This document shows, piece by piece, positions 27,462 through 37,644 of a stretch of DNA of 64,000 bases (positions are counted from its first letter, which is position 1; each line of letters starts with the position of its first letter). The notes beneath the pieces are model-generated. The model had not been told where the DNA came from. It did no database searches and saw only the letters and a program-made list of their open reading frames with translations. This DNA comes from Hoeflea sp. IMCC20628 (GTDB lineage Bacteria; Pseudomonadota; Alphaproteobacteria; Rhizobiales; Rhizobiaceae), in the NCBI RefSeq assembly GCF_001011155.1, contig NZ_CP011479.1, positions 2,684,501-2,748,500 on the forward strand. Direction: 5' to 3'. Both the position numbers and the translations under genes were made by a program.

Positions 27462-28871
27462 TTAGCCGTTGAATGGAAAAATCTTGCCCGGGTTCATGAT
27501 GTTCATCGGATCAAGCGCCTGTTTGATCTGCCGCATCACGGACACGCTCTCTCCCATTTCAAGGGGTAGATAAGGCCGCTTGCCCTGACCTATACCATGT
27601 TCACCGGTGCAGGTTCCATCCATCCCCAGCGCCCGCGCATTGAGCCGTCCGACGAAGGCTTCGGCTGCCGCCACTTCTGCTGGAACGTCGGTATCCATCA
27701 ACACCAGCACATGAAAATTGCCGTCTCCGGCATGACCGACGATCGGCGCAACAAGGCCGGACGAAGCGATGTCTTCCTGCGTCTGCACAACACATTCGGC
27801 GAGCCGCGAAATCGGCACGCAGACATCGGTGGAAAGCCCCTTGGCGCCAGGTCTGAGCAGCAGCGATGCCCAATAGGCGTTGTGGCGCGCCTTCCACAAT
27901 TCGGTACGGCGTTCGGGGTTAGTGGTCCACAAGAACTCCCCGCCACCGCAGTCGGCGGCGATCTCGGCAAACATCGAAGCCTGCTCGGCAACGCTCGCCT
28001 CGGTGCCGTGAAATTCCAGAAACAGCGACGGGCTTTCCGGATTGGAAAGGTTCGAATAGGCGTTGCAGGCTTTCATCTGAAGCGCGTCGAGAAGTTCGAT
28101 ACGGGCAACCGGGATGCCCATCTGGATGGTCATGATCACCGCGTTACAGGCGGCTTCGACGCTCGGGAAAGGGCAGACGCCGCCCGAGATTGCCTGCGGG
28201 ATGCCCTGCAGTTTCAGCGTCACGGACGTGAGAACCCCCAGAGTGCCCTCCGAGCCGACAAACAGCCGGGTGAGATCGTATCCGGCCGAGGATTTGCGGG
28301 CGCGGCGGGCGGTGCGGATTTCCTCGCCGTTGGCAGTCACCGCCGTGACCGCGATGACATTTTCGCGCATGGTGCCATAACGCACCGCATTGGTGCCCGA
28401 GGCGCGGGTTGCGGTCATTCCACCGATCGAGGCATTGGCACCGGGATCAATGGGGAAAAACAGACCGGTGTCACGCAGATAAGCATTCAGTTGCTCGCGT
28501 GTCACACCCGGCTCAACCGTGCAATCAAGGTCTTCGGCATTGACCTCGAGCACCTTGTCGAGCCGCGCCATATCAATCGAAATGCCCCCATGGGGCGCAT
28601 TGACCTGGCCTTCAAGCGAACTGCCGGTGCCGAACGGAATGATCGGAACCTTGTGGTCAGCGCAAGCGCGCACGATCAGCTTGATGTCATCAGCGGTATT
28701 GGGAAACACCACGGCGTCCGGCAACTGTGCTTTTATATAGGTGGTGGTGTGGGCATGCTGGCCCCGCAACGCCTCGCCGGTTTGCACCTGGTCGCCGAAC
28801 CGCTGGCGCAATACGCCGACAACAGCGGCGATGCCCTCTTCGTTGCGAAGGCCAGTTTCGACATCACCCAT
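27462..28871 (-). CDS. FAD-linked oxidase (D-lactate dehydrogenase / GlcD type)
   Basis: A 469-residue flavoprotein of the vanillyl-alcohol-oxidase fold. The FAD_binding_4 domain covers the N-terminal half (VVFPNTADDIKLIVRACADH, PFGTGSSLEGQVNAPHGGIS), and the C-terminal substrate half ends with DGTCTGEHGIGQGKRPYL and LDPMNIMNPGKIF, as in D-lactate or glycolate dehydrogenases. The electron acceptor is probably a cytochrome or quinone; the substrate (D-lactate or another 2-hydroxyacid) is inference. The ATG at 28871 follows GGGAGAG. Single gene, divergent from the thioesterase. Confidence 0.88.
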   Translation of the reverse strand: MGDVETGLRNEEGIAAVVGVLRQRFGDQVQTGEALRGQHAHTTTYIKAQLPDAVVFPNTADDIKLIVRACADHKVPIIPFGTGSSLEGQVNAPHGGISIDMARLDKVLEVNAEDLDCTVEPGVTREQLNAYLRDTGLFFPIDPGANASIGGMTATRASGTNAVRYGTMRENVIAVTAVTANGEEIRTARRARKSSAGYDLTRLFVGSEGTLGVLTSVTLKLQGIPQAISGGVCPFPSVEAACNAVIMTIQMGIPVARIELLDALQMKACNAYSNLSNPESPSLFLEFHGTEASVAEQASMFAEIAADCGGGEFLWTTNPERRTELWKARHNAYWASLLLRPGAKGLSTDVCVPISRLAECVVQTQEDIASSGLVAPIVGHAGDGNFHVLVLMDTDVPAEVAAAEAFVGRLNARALGMDGTCTGEHGIGQGKRPYLPLEMGESVSVMRQIKQALDPMNIMNPGKIFPFNG

Positions 28872-29111
28872 TCGATACTCTCCCGTCAGTCGCGTTTACC
28901 GCAATCGGTGGCAAATGCTTGCCGCATCAGTTTGATGAGGTAATGTGCAAACTGCGGCGCACTTGTCCAGTGCGGGCAAGGCCGCAGACATGCTTTCCAG
29001 CGCCGCGCGTCGCAAATGACGCACAAAACAGCTGTAACGCATTCAGACGCCGAATGATTTCTGCATTGTCGACTGCGATGCGGAGACCGAGAAAACCGAA
29101 AAGGAGACGCC

Positions 29112-29609
29112 ATGTTGTTTGATGCTCCAGTGATCGCGCCCGCGCGCGGACTGGATCCCGCTTGGCTGGATTTCAACGGCCATCTCAACATGGCCTATTA
29201 CAATGTGCTGTTTGACGAGGCGGCCGATAATGCCTTCGAATTGATCGGTTGCGGACCCGGCTATCGGGCTGCACGCAACCTGAGCTTTTTCACAGCCGAA
29301 TCGCATGTGTGCTACCTGCGCGAACTCAAACCCGATGCGATGGTCACCGCAAGCGTGCAGATTCTCGATTTCGACGCCAAACGGGTGCTTTTGTTTCAGG
29401 AACTCAGACATGTGGACGGCTGGCTGTCTGCAACATCGGAGACACTGCAGCTGCATGTCGACATGACCGGGCCGCGCGTTACGCCGATGCCCGACGACAT
29501 CCTTGCCAATGTCACCGAAATGGCAGCGGCACACAAAGACTTGCCGCGCCCCGACCAGGCCGGCCGGTCGATCGCGATAAAGCGCGGCCAACCGAGCAGG
29601 ACTGACTGA
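29112..29609 (+). CDS. Hotdog-fold acyl-CoA thioesterase
   Basis: A 165-residue protein of the 4-hydroxybenzoyl-CoA thioesterase-like hotdog family. The active-site region DPAWLDFNGHLNMAYYNVLF (D and N at the usual positions) and a long helix follow. Relatives act on betainyl-CoA or other acyl-CoAs; the substrate is unknown here. AAAGGAG precedes the ATG. Three bases separate it from the chloride-channel gene, so they are probably cotranscribed although no functional link is apparent. Confidence 0.78.
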   Translation: MLFDAPVIAPARGLDPAWLDFNGHLNMAYYNVLFDEAADNAFELIGCGPGYRAARNLSFFTAESHVCYLRELKPDAMVTASVQILDFDAKRVLLFQELRHVDGWLSATSETLQLHVDMTGPRVTPMPDDILANVTEMAAAHKDLPRPDQAGRSIAIKRGQPSRTD

Positions 29610-29612
29610 TTC

Positions 29613-31247
29613 ATGCTCGAAATTCTCCGCGCCCTGCCCTCCCTCATCCGACAATGGGTGACGCCCAACATCCGCGCCTATCTTGACAACCGGCAGCCGA
29701 TCATCTGGCTACTGTCGCTGTTTATCGGTCTGTCAGTTGCCGGTGCCGCCATCTGTTTCCGGTTGCTCATCGGCGTGGCCCAGCTCTACTGGCTCGGAGA
29801 CACCACCGAGCAGGTGCTGACGGTAGTCCGTTATACGCCGTGGTACATGATCCTGGCCGGCCCGCTGATTGGAGGCATAGTGGTCGGCTTTGTGATCACC
29901 CGTTTTCTTCCCTCGCGCCGCACAGCAGGCGTCGCCGATGTGATCGAGGCGCGGGCAATGACAGGCCGCCGTCTGGGGCTGCGGGAGGGTATCATTGGTT
30001 CGCTGACGACTGCGTTTTCGCTTGGCGCGGGCGCAAGTGCGGGCCGCGAGGGCCCGGTCATTCATCTGGGCGCGACACTGGCCAGCGCCGTCGGCCGGCG
30101 GTTTCTGCTGCCCGACTGGTCGCGCCGGACGCTGCTGGCCGCCGGTGTCGCCTCGGCTATATCAGCCAGCTTCAACGCGCCCATCGCCGGCGTGCTTTTT
30201 GCGCATGAGGTGATCCTCGGCCATTACGCCATGCGCGCCTTCGTACCGATCGTGATCTCCTCTTCCGTCGGCGCGATCGTCTCGCGCATCTGGTTCGGCG
30301 ACACGGCCTCTTTCATTGTGCCGGTTTACCAGATCACCTCCTATTACGAGTTTCCGGCCTTTGCGCTTCTGGGCGCCGTTTGTGCTTTTGTCGCGGTGCT
30401 GTTCCAATTCGCTCTGTTTGGCGCGGATTTTCTGGCGCGGCGTTCACCCATCCCGGTCTGGGCGCTTCCGGTGTGTGGTGGATTGATTGTCGGGTTGATG
30501 GGCATCGCCTTCCCGCAAATTCTCGGCGTCGGCTACGAGACCACCGACCTGGCGCTCTGGGGGCAATTGCCGCTTGCTCTGATGCTGACGCTGATCGTGA
30601 TGAAAACACTTGCCACCGCAGTCACGCTGGCGGCGCGGTTTGGCGGCGGAATATTTTCACCAGCGCTCTATCTCGGCGCCATGACCGGCGGGGCTTTCGG
30701 CATTATCGCTGCCAGCTTGTTTCCGGAACTCGCCTCCAGCCAGGCGCTGTATTCGATTCTCGGCATGGGTGCTGTGGCCGGCGCCGTGCTTGGTGCGCCG
30801 ATTTCGACCACGGTGATCGTGTTCGAGCTGACCGGCGGTTACGCGCTGTCGATCGCCTTGCTGCTCACCGTCGCCATTGCCCACGGCATTGCTCAGGCGC
30901 TGCATGGTCATTCCTATTTCCAGTGGCAACTGGAGATGCGCGGCCTGTTCGTCAAGGACGGCCCGCACCGGACAGTCTTGCGCAATGCACGGGTGATGGA
31001 TTTCATGACCCTGCCCGAGGATGGCGCCGAACCGGAGTATCTTGACCCCGACCAGCCAGCAGTCACACTCAAGCCTACCGACACACTGGAAGCAGCGTTG
31101 CGCGTCTTTGATACCGGCGGTCACACGCGCTTGCCGGTGGTCACCGAGGGCGAGTCCAGGCAGATTATCGGCTGGGCCGAGCAGGTCAAAGCGCTCAGCC
31201 ATTTCAACCGCCGCCTGATCGCTGCCAGCGAGGAAGAGCACCGTTGA
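29613..31247 (+). CDS. ClC-family chloride channel/transporter
   Basis: Ten or more membrane segments over 544 residues with the ClC selectivity signatures: GAGASAGREGPVIHLG (the gating glutamate in GREGP) and GGGIFSPALYLGAMTGGAFG (GxFxP). The C-terminal cytoplasmic part, from about 430, carries a CBS-like region (PAVTLKPTDTLEAALRVFDT, HTRLPVVTEGES). Whether it is a channel or Cl-/H+ antiporter cannot be told without the proton glutamate; known roles include acid resistance. Confidence 0.9.
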   Translation: MLEILRALPSLIRQWVTPNIRAYLDNRQPIIWLLSLFIGLSVAGAAICFRLLIGVAQLYWLGDTTEQVLTVVRYTPWYMILAGPLIGGIVVGFVITRFLPSRRTAGVADVIEARAMTGRRLGLREGIIGSLTTAFSLGAGASAGREGPVIHLGATLASAVGRRFLLPDWSRRTLLAAGVASAISASFNAPIAGVLFAHEVILGHYAMRAFVPIVISSSVGAIVSRIWFGDTASFIVPVYQITSYYEFPAFALLGAVCAFVAVLFQFALFGADFLARRSPIPVWALPVCGGLIVGLMGIAFPQILGVGYETTDLALWGQLPLALMLTLIVMKTLATAVTLAARFGGGIFSPALYLGAMTGGAFGIIAASLFPELASSQALYSILGMGAVAGAVLGAPISTTVIVFELTGGYALSIALLLTVAIAHGIAQALHGHSYFQWQLEMRGLFVKDGPHRTVLRNARVMDFMTLPEDGAEPEYLDPDQPAVTLKPTDTLEAALRVFDTGGHTRLPVVTEGESRQIIGWAEQVKALSHFNRRLIAASEEEHR

Positions 31248-31356
31248 TCAGCTGCTTACATTGCCAAGGCCGGAGCGAATTTGCTTGTGTCGCGCAGCGT
31301 CACTGCTACAGCAGCGTGTATCACTTGAAAGCAAAGCAATTTGATGGAGACAAACA

Positions 31357-31773
31357 ATGCAAGCTTTGACCCCAGCCCTTTCGGCTGTCGGCATTTATGC
31401 GGCACTCAACATGATCGTATTGATCTGGATCAGCATTGAAACCGGTCGCCTGCGCGTCAAGTACAAGGTCTCGATCGGCGATGGCGGCGTCAAGCATCTG
31501 GTCCGCATCATGCGTGGCCACGCCAATGCGGTGGAGAACATGCCGATGTTTTTCGTTCTGATGATCATCGCGACGCTTCTGGGCATGCCGTTGCTGGCAG
31601 CGCATGTGCTGGGTGCCGGCTTTACCATCGGGCGTGCCTTGCATGCCTGGCACTTCATCCAGGAAGACGCTCCCGGCTGGCAGCGCGGCGGCGGTTTCAC
31701 CCTGTCATTCATGGCGCAACTGGTACTGCTGGTCGGATTGTTCGGCCACGGTGTCTGGATGATGATCGGCTAA
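31357..31773 (+). CDS. MAPEG family membrane protein
   Basis: A 138-residue protein with four membrane helices and the MAPEG pattern: VKHLVRIMRGHANAVENMPM followed by FFVLMIIATLLGMPLLAAHV and GAGFTIGRALHAWHFI. Family members are glutathione-dependent membrane enzymes; here the exact substrate is unknown. GGAGACAAACA precedes the ATG. Single gene. Confidence 0.9.
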   Translation: MQALTPALSAVGIYAALNMIVLIWISIETGRLRVKYKVSIGDGGVKHLVRIMRGHANAVENMPMFFVLMIIATLLGMPLLAAHVLGAGFTIGRALHAWHFIQEDAPGWQRGGGFTLSFMAQLVLLVGLFGHGVWMMIG

Positions 31774-31806
31774 CAAAGCGGTCGCCCTCGACCATAGCTC
31801 TGCTGA

Positions 31807-32394
31807 TTACCGGTCGCCGCCCATGCACATGCCGGCGGCGGCCTCTACAGCGCCGGAGCGGAGCAATTCGCAGCGGTTGGGGAACATCTGCGCTTTGCTG
31901 CCAAGCTGGCCGCAGACAGGTTGTATCACCGATGAGCAGCCCCCTGTGACGGTGGCCGGACGAGCCGGTTTGTTCGGGCGAACCGGCGTCTGTGTCCGGT
32001 CGGGCCGGTTGCGATCACGCGGGGTCTGGTTGTCATAACGGTTGCGATCATTGTCGCGGCGGCTATCCCGGCTATCAGGGTTGCGGCTATCCCGGTTACG
32101 GTCGTCGCGGTCGCGGCGATAATCGCCATACTTCGTTGCCTCGCATCGGCCGCTGGAAACAATACGCCAATCAGATTGACGCGCCTGACAGGCATTGGAA
32201 AAGGTGCGCTCCTCGCCGCGCCGTTCGGCGCAGACCGGATTGTAATTGGCAGGACACATCGGGCCGGCGTTGTAATTGCCGCTGGTTTCTGTGACTTCGC
32301 AGCCGGTCAGGGTCAAAGCAGCCGCAGTCAGCACCGCTGCACCCAGCAAGGTGGACAATCGTGTGGTTCGTCCGGCTTCGGCAACGTGACGCAT
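31807..32394 (-). CDS. Kazal-domain lipoprotein
   Basis: A 195-residue predicted lipoprotein: N-terminal hydrophobic segment ending in the lipobox LTGC, then a Kazal-type serine protease inhibitor module (CPANYNPVCAERR...TFSNACQ...VSSGRC, four cysteines), a low-complexity Arg/Asp/Asn/Pro stretch of about 65 residues, and a second, weaker Kazal-like module (CSSVIQPVCG...FPNRC...AAAGMC). Start at 32394 with GGAG 6 bases upstream. Kazal modules are mostly eukaryotic but occur in bacteria as envelope inhibitors; the target protease is not known. Confidence 0.82.
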   Translation of the reverse strand: MRHVAEAGRTTRLSTLLGAAVLTAAALTLTGCEVTETSGNYNAGPMCPANYNPVCAERRGEERTFSNACQARQSDWRIVSSGRCEATKYGDYRRDRDDRNRDSRNPDSRDSRRDNDRNRYDNQTPRDRNRPDRTQTPVRPNKPARPATVTGGCSSVIQPVCGQLGSKAQMFPNRCELLRSGAVEAAAGMCMGGDR

Positions 32395-32504
32395 GGCAAC
32401 TCCTCGTGTTGTACGAAACAAGATCACCGTGGACGTTTCCGGTCAAGCAGGAAGTCGCTGCGGCGGGGGTCGATCCGCGCTTTTCGCAGCGTGCTGCTTC
32501 TGCT

Positions 32505-35003
32505 TTACCCCACCCGCTCCACAAACCCGTCCAGCACCCTTTTCTGTCCGGCCTTGTCGAAATCGATGGTCAGCTTGTTGCCGTCGATGACGGCGATGTT
32601 GCCGTTGCCGAATTTCATATGAAAGACGCGGTCGCCGACTGTGTATGCCGAGGTGGTGCCGGTGGATTTGGCCACCAGTTCGCCATCGATAGTGGAGCCG
32701 CCGCGCGGGCCGCTTTCACCATAGGCGATGCGTTCAACCGAGGGGCCCGAACGGGTCCCCCAATTGTCGCGCGCGGCATCGGTCTTGTTGGCTTGGGCGC
32801 GTTTCCAGCCCGGGGTGTTGTAATTGCCGGAGAACGGTTCTGCGCGGTCAAAGCGCGAGGCACCATAGGGGCCGCCGGACTGGCCGCCAAATCCGCCGCC
32901 CCGGCCATAGCCGCCATAGCCGGTGTCGACATCGGCGACTTCGACATGGGCTTCGGGCAATTCATCGAGGAAGCGCGAGGGCAGCGTCGATTGCCACAGC
33001 CCGTGAATGCGGCGGTTGGAGACAAACCAGATGTGGCAATAGAGTTTTGCGCGGGTCAGCCCGACATAGGCGAGACGACGCTCTTCCTCCAGTCCTGAAC
33101 GGCCGCCTTCATCCAGCGCGCGCTGGTGCGGGAACAGGCCTTCTTCCCAGCCGGGCAGAAACACGGTCTCGAATTCCAGCCCCTTGGCGGAATGCAGCGT
33201 CATGATCGAGACCGCATCGAGATCGGGGTTGTTGTCCTTGTCCATCACCAGCGCAACATGCTCGAGAAAGGCGCGCATGGATTCAAAGCCGGAGATGGTC
33301 TGGACGAGTTCCTTGAGGTTTTCGAGCCGGGTCGGGGCATCGGCGGCGCGGTCGTTCTGCCACATCTCGGTGTAGCCGGATTCTTCCAAAATGGTTTCGG
33401 CCACTTCATGGCCCGGCCTGGTCTCGAGCATGCCCTGCCAGCGGGTGAACATCTCGACCACATCGGTCAAGGATTTGCGCGGCCGGGGTTTGAGTTCGTC
33501 GGTAAGGATCAGGTCGCGGGCGGCGGCCAGCATCGGGATGCCACGGCCACGGGCGACGTCATGGACCTGACGCACTGCCGCTTCACCAAGGCCGCGCTTG
33601 GGAACATTGATGATACGCTCGAAGGCCAGATCGTCGGCGGGCTGGCTGACGACGCGGAAAAACGCCATGGCGTCGCGGATTTCCTGTCGTTCATAAAACC
33701 GAGGACCGCCGACAACCCGGTAATTCAAACCCAGGGTGACAAAACGTTCCTCGAATTCGCGCATCTGGAACGAGGCGCGGACCAGAATGGCCATGGTGTT
33801 GAGCGACCGACCCTTGTTCTGCGCCTGCTCGATTTCCTCGCCGACGGCGCGGGCCTCCTCCTCCGAGTCCCAGCCGGCATGTACATGCACGCGCTCATGA
33901 TCGGGATCGGATTGCTCGGTGAACAGCGTCTTGCCGAGCCGGCCTTCATTGTGGGAAATCAGATGCCCGGCAGCGCCGAGAATGTGTTCGGTGGAGCGGT
34001 AGTTTCGCTCCAGCCGGATCACCTTGGCACCGGGAAAATCCTTGTCGAAGCGCAGGATGTTTTCAACTTCGGCGCCGCGCCAGCCATAGATCGACTGATC
34101 ATCATCACCGACGCAGCAGATGTTTGGGCGCTCGGGCGCTGTGCGCTGCGCCAGCAGCCTGAGCCACATATATTGGGCGGTGTTGGTGTCCTGGTACTCG
34201 TCGACCAGTATGAAGCGGAATTTCTGCTGATATTCCTTCAGCACATCGGGATGGGCGCGAAACATGCGGATCGGCAGGCACAAAAGATCGCCGAAATCGG
34301 CGGCGTTCAAGGTCTGCAGCCGCGCCTGATAGGCGGTGTAGAGCGCCCTGCCCTTGCCATTGGCAAAGCCACGGCTGTCGCCTTCGGGAATTTCCGCCGG
34401 ACCAAGCCCCTTGTTCTTCCAGCCGTCGATCATCTGGGCGAACTGCCGCGCCGGCCAGCGCTTGTCGTCAATGCCCTCGGCCTGGATCAGCTGTTTGCAG
34501 AGCCGCACCACATCATCGGTGTCCAGAATGGTGAAATCGGAGCGCAGTCCCACCAGTTCGGCATGACGGCGCAACAGCTTGACGCCGATCGAGTGGAAGG
34601 TGCCGAGCCATGGCATACCCTCGACCGCGCCACCGACCAGCACGCTGACGCGTTCCTTCATCTCGCGCGCCGCCTTGTTGGTGAAGGTGACGGAGAGAAT
34701 CTGCGACGGGAAAGCCAGGCCCAGATTGAGGATATGGGCAATGCGGGTGGTCAGAACCCGGGTCTTGCCGGTGCCGGCCCCGGCCAGCACCAGCACAGGA
34801 CCTTCTATGGATTCAACCGCATCGGCTTGCTCCGGATTGAGGCCCGAAAGATAATTCGGCGTTGGCCGCGAGGCATTGCGCGCAGCAACAGCGCGTGCCG
34901 CAATCGACCCGCCCTGGCTTGCCGGTGGGTTGGCTGCAGGCGGGGGAGCGGGCGCCGGATCGTCGTCGCCGAAAAACGGAATGTCATCATCTGCTGGGTT
35001 CAT
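32505..35003 (-). CDS. uvrD: ATP-dependent DNA helicase UvrD/PcrA
   Basis: Superfamily 1A 3'-5' helicase in nucleotide excision and mismatch repair. The 832 residues have a flexible Asp/Pro-rich N terminus, Walker A LAGAGTGKTRVL, VDEYQDTN (motif II), GDDDQSIYGWRGA (III), and TLHSAKGLEFETVFLPGWEE (V). The C-terminal 60 residues (VGDRVFHMKFGNGNIAVID) form the Tudor-like RNA polymerase-binding domain. The ATG at 35003 is chosen because the upstream 72 residues are not family-like and there is only a weak ACGGGT before it. Divergent from the desaturase. Confidence 0.95.
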   Translation of the reverse strand: MNPADDDIPFFGDDDPAPAPPPAANPPASQGGSIAARAVAARNASRPTPNYLSGLNPEQADAVESIEGPVLVLAGAGTGKTRVLTTRIAHILNLGLAFPSQILSVTFTNKAAREMKERVSVLVGGAVEGMPWLGTFHSIGVKLLRRHAELVGLRSDFTILDTDDVVRLCKQLIQAEGIDDKRWPARQFAQMIDGWKNKGLGPAEIPEGDSRGFANGKGRALYTAYQARLQTLNAADFGDLLCLPIRMFRAHPDVLKEYQQKFRFILVDEYQDTNTAQYMWLRLLAQRTAPERPNICCVGDDDQSIYGWRGAEVENILRFDKDFPGAKVIRLERNYRSTEHILGAAGHLISHNEGRLGKTLFTEQSDPDHERVHVHAGWDSEEEARAVGEEIEQAQNKGRSLNTMAILVRASFQMREFEERFVTLGLNYRVVGGPRFYERQEIRDAMAFFRVVSQPADDLAFERIINVPKRGLGEAAVRQVHDVARGRGIPMLAAARDLILTDELKPRPRKSLTDVVEMFTRWQGMLETRPGHEVAETILEESGYTEMWQNDRAADAPTRLENLKELVQTISGFESMRAFLEHVALVMDKDNNPDLDAVSIMTLHSAKGLEFETVFLPGWEEGLFPHQRALDEGGRSGLEEERRLAYVGLTRAKLYCHIWFVSNRRIHGLWQSTLPSRFLDELPEAHVEVADVDTGYGGYGRGGGFGGQSGGPYGASRFDRAEPFSGNYNTPGWKRAQANKTDAARDNWGTRSGPSVERIAYGESGPRGGSTIDGELVAKSTGTTSAYTVGDRVFHMKFGNGNIAVIDGNKLTIDFDKAGQKRVLDGFVERVG

Positions 35004-35155
35004 ACCCGTGAATGTAGTGATTCGGGGGCGAAAGACCAGTGTTCGCGGTTCATTCCGGCTGTTGATCCCCGCAAACCGGGCCTTGATGGGGCAAGCTGCT
35101 GCTTTCGCCTGGCAACGGCTTTGGTTACAGTCGGTTTCCACCACAGGAAGACCGC

Positions 35156-36073
35156 ATGGATCACAAGAGCTTTCTCGCCAGCCTGTCGGCCGAGCAATGC
35201 CGCGACCTGACCGAAACATCGGACCGGCGCGGGCTTGCGCATCTGGCCTTGCATTTTGGCGCCATCGCGCTGGTCGGGACGCTGATCGTTGCGCAGGTGC
35301 CGTTCTGGCCTGTGCTGATGCTGCCGCAGGGCATTTTTCTGGTGTTCCTGTTCACGCTGCTGCACGAGGCCAGCCACCAGACTCCGTTCCGCTCGCCTTG
35401 GCTGAACACTTTTGTGGCTCAGATCAGCGGGTTCCTGACCCTGTTGCCGCCGCGCTGGTTTCGCTATTTCCATTTCGCCCATCACCGCTACACCCAGATA
35501 CCAGGCAAGGACCCGGAACTGGCGACGCCAAAACCCGAGGGCTGGCGGCAATATCTCGTCCATGTCTCTGGCATGCCGGTGTGGATCAGCCATATCGGCA
35601 CGCTCATTCGCAATGCCGCGGGGCGGTGCGAGGATGCGTTCGTGCCTGTGGGAAAACGCCGCGCCGTGCGGAATGAGGCGCGGATGATGCTTGGCGCCTA
35701 TATGGCGCTGCTGCTAGCCTGTCTGGCGCTCAGGTCACCTGTGTTGATTTACGTCTGGATTGTACCGGCGCTTTTGGGCCAGCCGTTCCTGCGGCTATAT
35801 CTGCTGGCCGAACATGGCCGCTGCGCCTATGTCGCCAACATGCTGGAGAACTCGCGCACAACCTTCACCAATGCGGCCGTGCGACGACTGGCCTGGAACA
35901 TGCCCTATCACGCCGAACACCACGCTTATCCGACGGTACCGTTTCACAAGCTGCCGGATTTGCACAAGCTGACTGCGGAGCATCTGAAGGTGACCGAACC
36001 GGGCTATGCGAGCTTTCACGCCAGATATGCGCCGCAGCTTTCTGGCCCGGTGCAAACCGACCCGGCAGAGTGA
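35156..36073 (+). CDS. Membrane fatty acid desaturase / hydroxylase
   Basis: A 305-residue diiron membrane enzyme. It has hydrophobic helices near residues 30-70 and 175-215 and three histidine boxes: HEASH, HFAHHR and HAEHH (MPYHAEHHAYPTVPFHKLP), as in fatty-acid desaturases and carotenoid hydroxylases. The substrate, lipid or carotenoid, cannot be told. The ATG has AGGAAG at 6 bases. The stop is only 4 bases from that of the convergent SEC-C gene, without a clear terminator between them. Confidence 0.85.
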   Translation: MDHKSFLASLSAEQCRDLTETSDRRGLAHLALHFGAIALVGTLIVAQVPFWPVLMLPQGIFLVFLFTLLHEASHQTPFRSPWLNTFVAQISGFLTLLPPRWFRYFHFAHHRYTQIPGKDPELATPKPEGWRQYLVHVSGMPVWISHIGTLIRNAAGRCEDAFVPVGKRRAVRNEARMMLGAYMALLLACLALRSPVLIYVWIVPALLGQPFLRLYLLAEHGRCAYVANMLENSRTTFTNAAVRRLAWNMPYHAEHHAYPTVPFHKLPDLHKLTAEHLKVTEPGYASFHARYAPQLSGPVQTDPAE

Positions 36074-36077
36074 GACG

Positions 36078-36560
36078 TCAGGTGCCGGCGCCGCAGCACT
36101 TCTTGTATTTCTTGCCCGATCCACAAGGACACGGATCATTGCGGCCAACGCTGGCTGCGCGGTGTAGCAAAGCATTGGCGGCGCGACCCCAATAGACCCA
36201 GGCCCCGTCCAGACGCCGGAATTCGGATGTCTCGGTGTGCGCGGCGTCCTCGCCATTGTGGCGATAGCGCGCAACAAAACTGACCGTGCCTTCGCCATCG
36301 CTCTCCCTGCCCTTGGCTGTGGCAATGATCTCAAGCCCGAGCCAGCGCATGCCCAGTTGCGATATCTCCGCCTCCGCCCGATCAAAGGCAAGTGCAGCAG
36401 GCCCGGCGCAGGTGGCTTCGATGTAACCGAGATTGCCGGTGGCATAGGCCGCATAGCGCGACCGCATCAGCGCTTCCGCTGTCGGCGCAGGGGTGCCGGC
36501 ATGGTAGCGGCCGCAGCAGGCGGCAAGGTCAAGATTTGAGCCGCAGGGGCATTGGGACAT
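36078..36560 (-). CDS. YchJ-family SEC-C motif protein
   Basis: A 160-residue protein bounded by two zinc-type SEC-C motifs, N-terminal [13 protein letters not shown] and C-terminal [15 protein letters not shown]. The middle NTF2-like part ([39 protein letters not shown]) is the YchJ domain. SEC-C fingers bind zinc and often contact protein partners such as SecB; the function of YchJ is unclear. The start at 36560 has AGGA 9 bases upstream. Confidence 0.88.
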   Translation of the reverse strand: MSQCPCGSNLDLAACCGRYHAGTPAPTAEALMRSRYAAYATGNLGYIEATCAGPAALAFDRAEAEISQLGMRWLGLEIIATAKGRESDGEGTVSFVARYRHNGEDAAHTETSEFRRLDGAWVYWGRAANALLHRAASVGRNDPCPCGSGKKYKKCCGAGT

Positions 36561-36648
36561 GTGTGTGGTTCCTGGGGTGGCAGCAATTGGCATGAGTAAG
36601 ATCTCGGCATTGAATATGGCGGAATCGATGACACGTATAATCTCCTCT

Positions 36649-37638
36649 CTAAAACCACCCCTTGCGCTTGAACCACAAATACGGGCCCAGCGCCGAAGTC
36701 GCCATCACGGCAAGTGCGATCGGATAGGCCCAGGGCTGGCTGAGTTCGGGCATGTTCTGAAAGTTCATGCCGTAGACGGTGCCGATGAAGGTTGGCGGCA
36801 GGAACACCATTGCCGCCACCGAGAGCACCTTCATCACCTGGTTTTGCTGCACCGAAATCAGGCCGAGCGAGGCATCGAGCAGGAAGATGATGTTTTCAGA
36901 AATGAAGTCGGCGTGTTCGGACAGCGACTGGACGTCACCGGCCATCGAGCGGCAGCGCTGCTTGAGCGTCTTGTCGCCCATGATCTCCGGCAGGGTCTGC
37001 AGAAAGCTGGCAATGCGGGCCAGCGACATCAGGCTTTCGCGCACCTTGGCAATGGTGCGCTGGTGGCTGGCGATTACGGTAAGCGTCGCCTCGAGATCGC
37101 GGGTGACGGCTTCGGGATTGCTGACTGCGCCGCGCGAAAATACCTCGGTCGACAGCGCATCAATGCGGCGCGAGCGGTGCTCGAGCACTTCGGCGCTGCG
37201 GTCGATCATCGCCTCGATCAACCGGGTCATGACATCATGGCCGCCATGCGAGACCAATTCACGATGGGCAAGTTCGCGATGGGCGTTGGCCGCGAACATG
37301 GTGAAAGCCTTGGGCTCGGCATAGCGGATGGTGATGAGACGACCACCAGCCAGCACAAAGCCGATATCGGCGATCTCGGCGAAATCGCTGTCGGCTTTCC
37401 AGACAACGCTGGCGGTCAGGTAAGCCGCGCCATTCTCGATATAGAGCCGGCTCGAAGGCTCGATATCGTGCAATTCGTCGCGGCTTGGCACCTCGACGCC
37501 GATCAGTGCCTCGACCTGCGCTTCCTCGGCGGGCGTGGGATGCAGCAGGTCTATCCAGCAGGCGGAGTCCGCAAGTGGTTGAGCAAGGGTTTGGGGAGCG
37601 TCGAGACAGACGCCGGCGCCATCATATGACCGGATCAT
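36649..37638 (-). CDS. corA: CorA-type magnesium transporter
   Basis: A 329-residue CorA-family protein: large N-terminal cytoplasmic region with long helices and two C-terminal membrane helices. The signature loop appears as YGMNFQNMP, the canonical YGMNF, right after [12 protein letters not shown] basic tail (WFKRKGWF) ends it. The start is 6 bases beyond the stop of the AhpD-like gene, so they form a pair. Confidence 0.93.
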   Translation of the reverse strand: MIRSYDGAGVCLDAPQTLAQPLADSACWIDLLHPTPAEEAQVEALIGVEVPSRDELHDIEPSSRLYIENGAAYLTASVVWKADSDFAEIADIGFVLAGGRLITIRYAEPKAFTMFAANAHRELAHRELVSHGGHDVMTRLIEAMIDRSAEVLEHRSRRIDALSTEVFSRGAVSNPEAVTRDLEATLTVIASHQRTIAKVRESLMSLARIASFLQTLPEIMGDKTLKQRCRSMAGDVQSLSEHADFISENIIFLLDASLGLISVQQNQVMKVLSVAAMVFLPPTFIGTVYGMNFQNMPELSQPWAYPIALAVMATSALGPYLWFKRKGWF

Positions 37639-37644
37639 TTTCGC

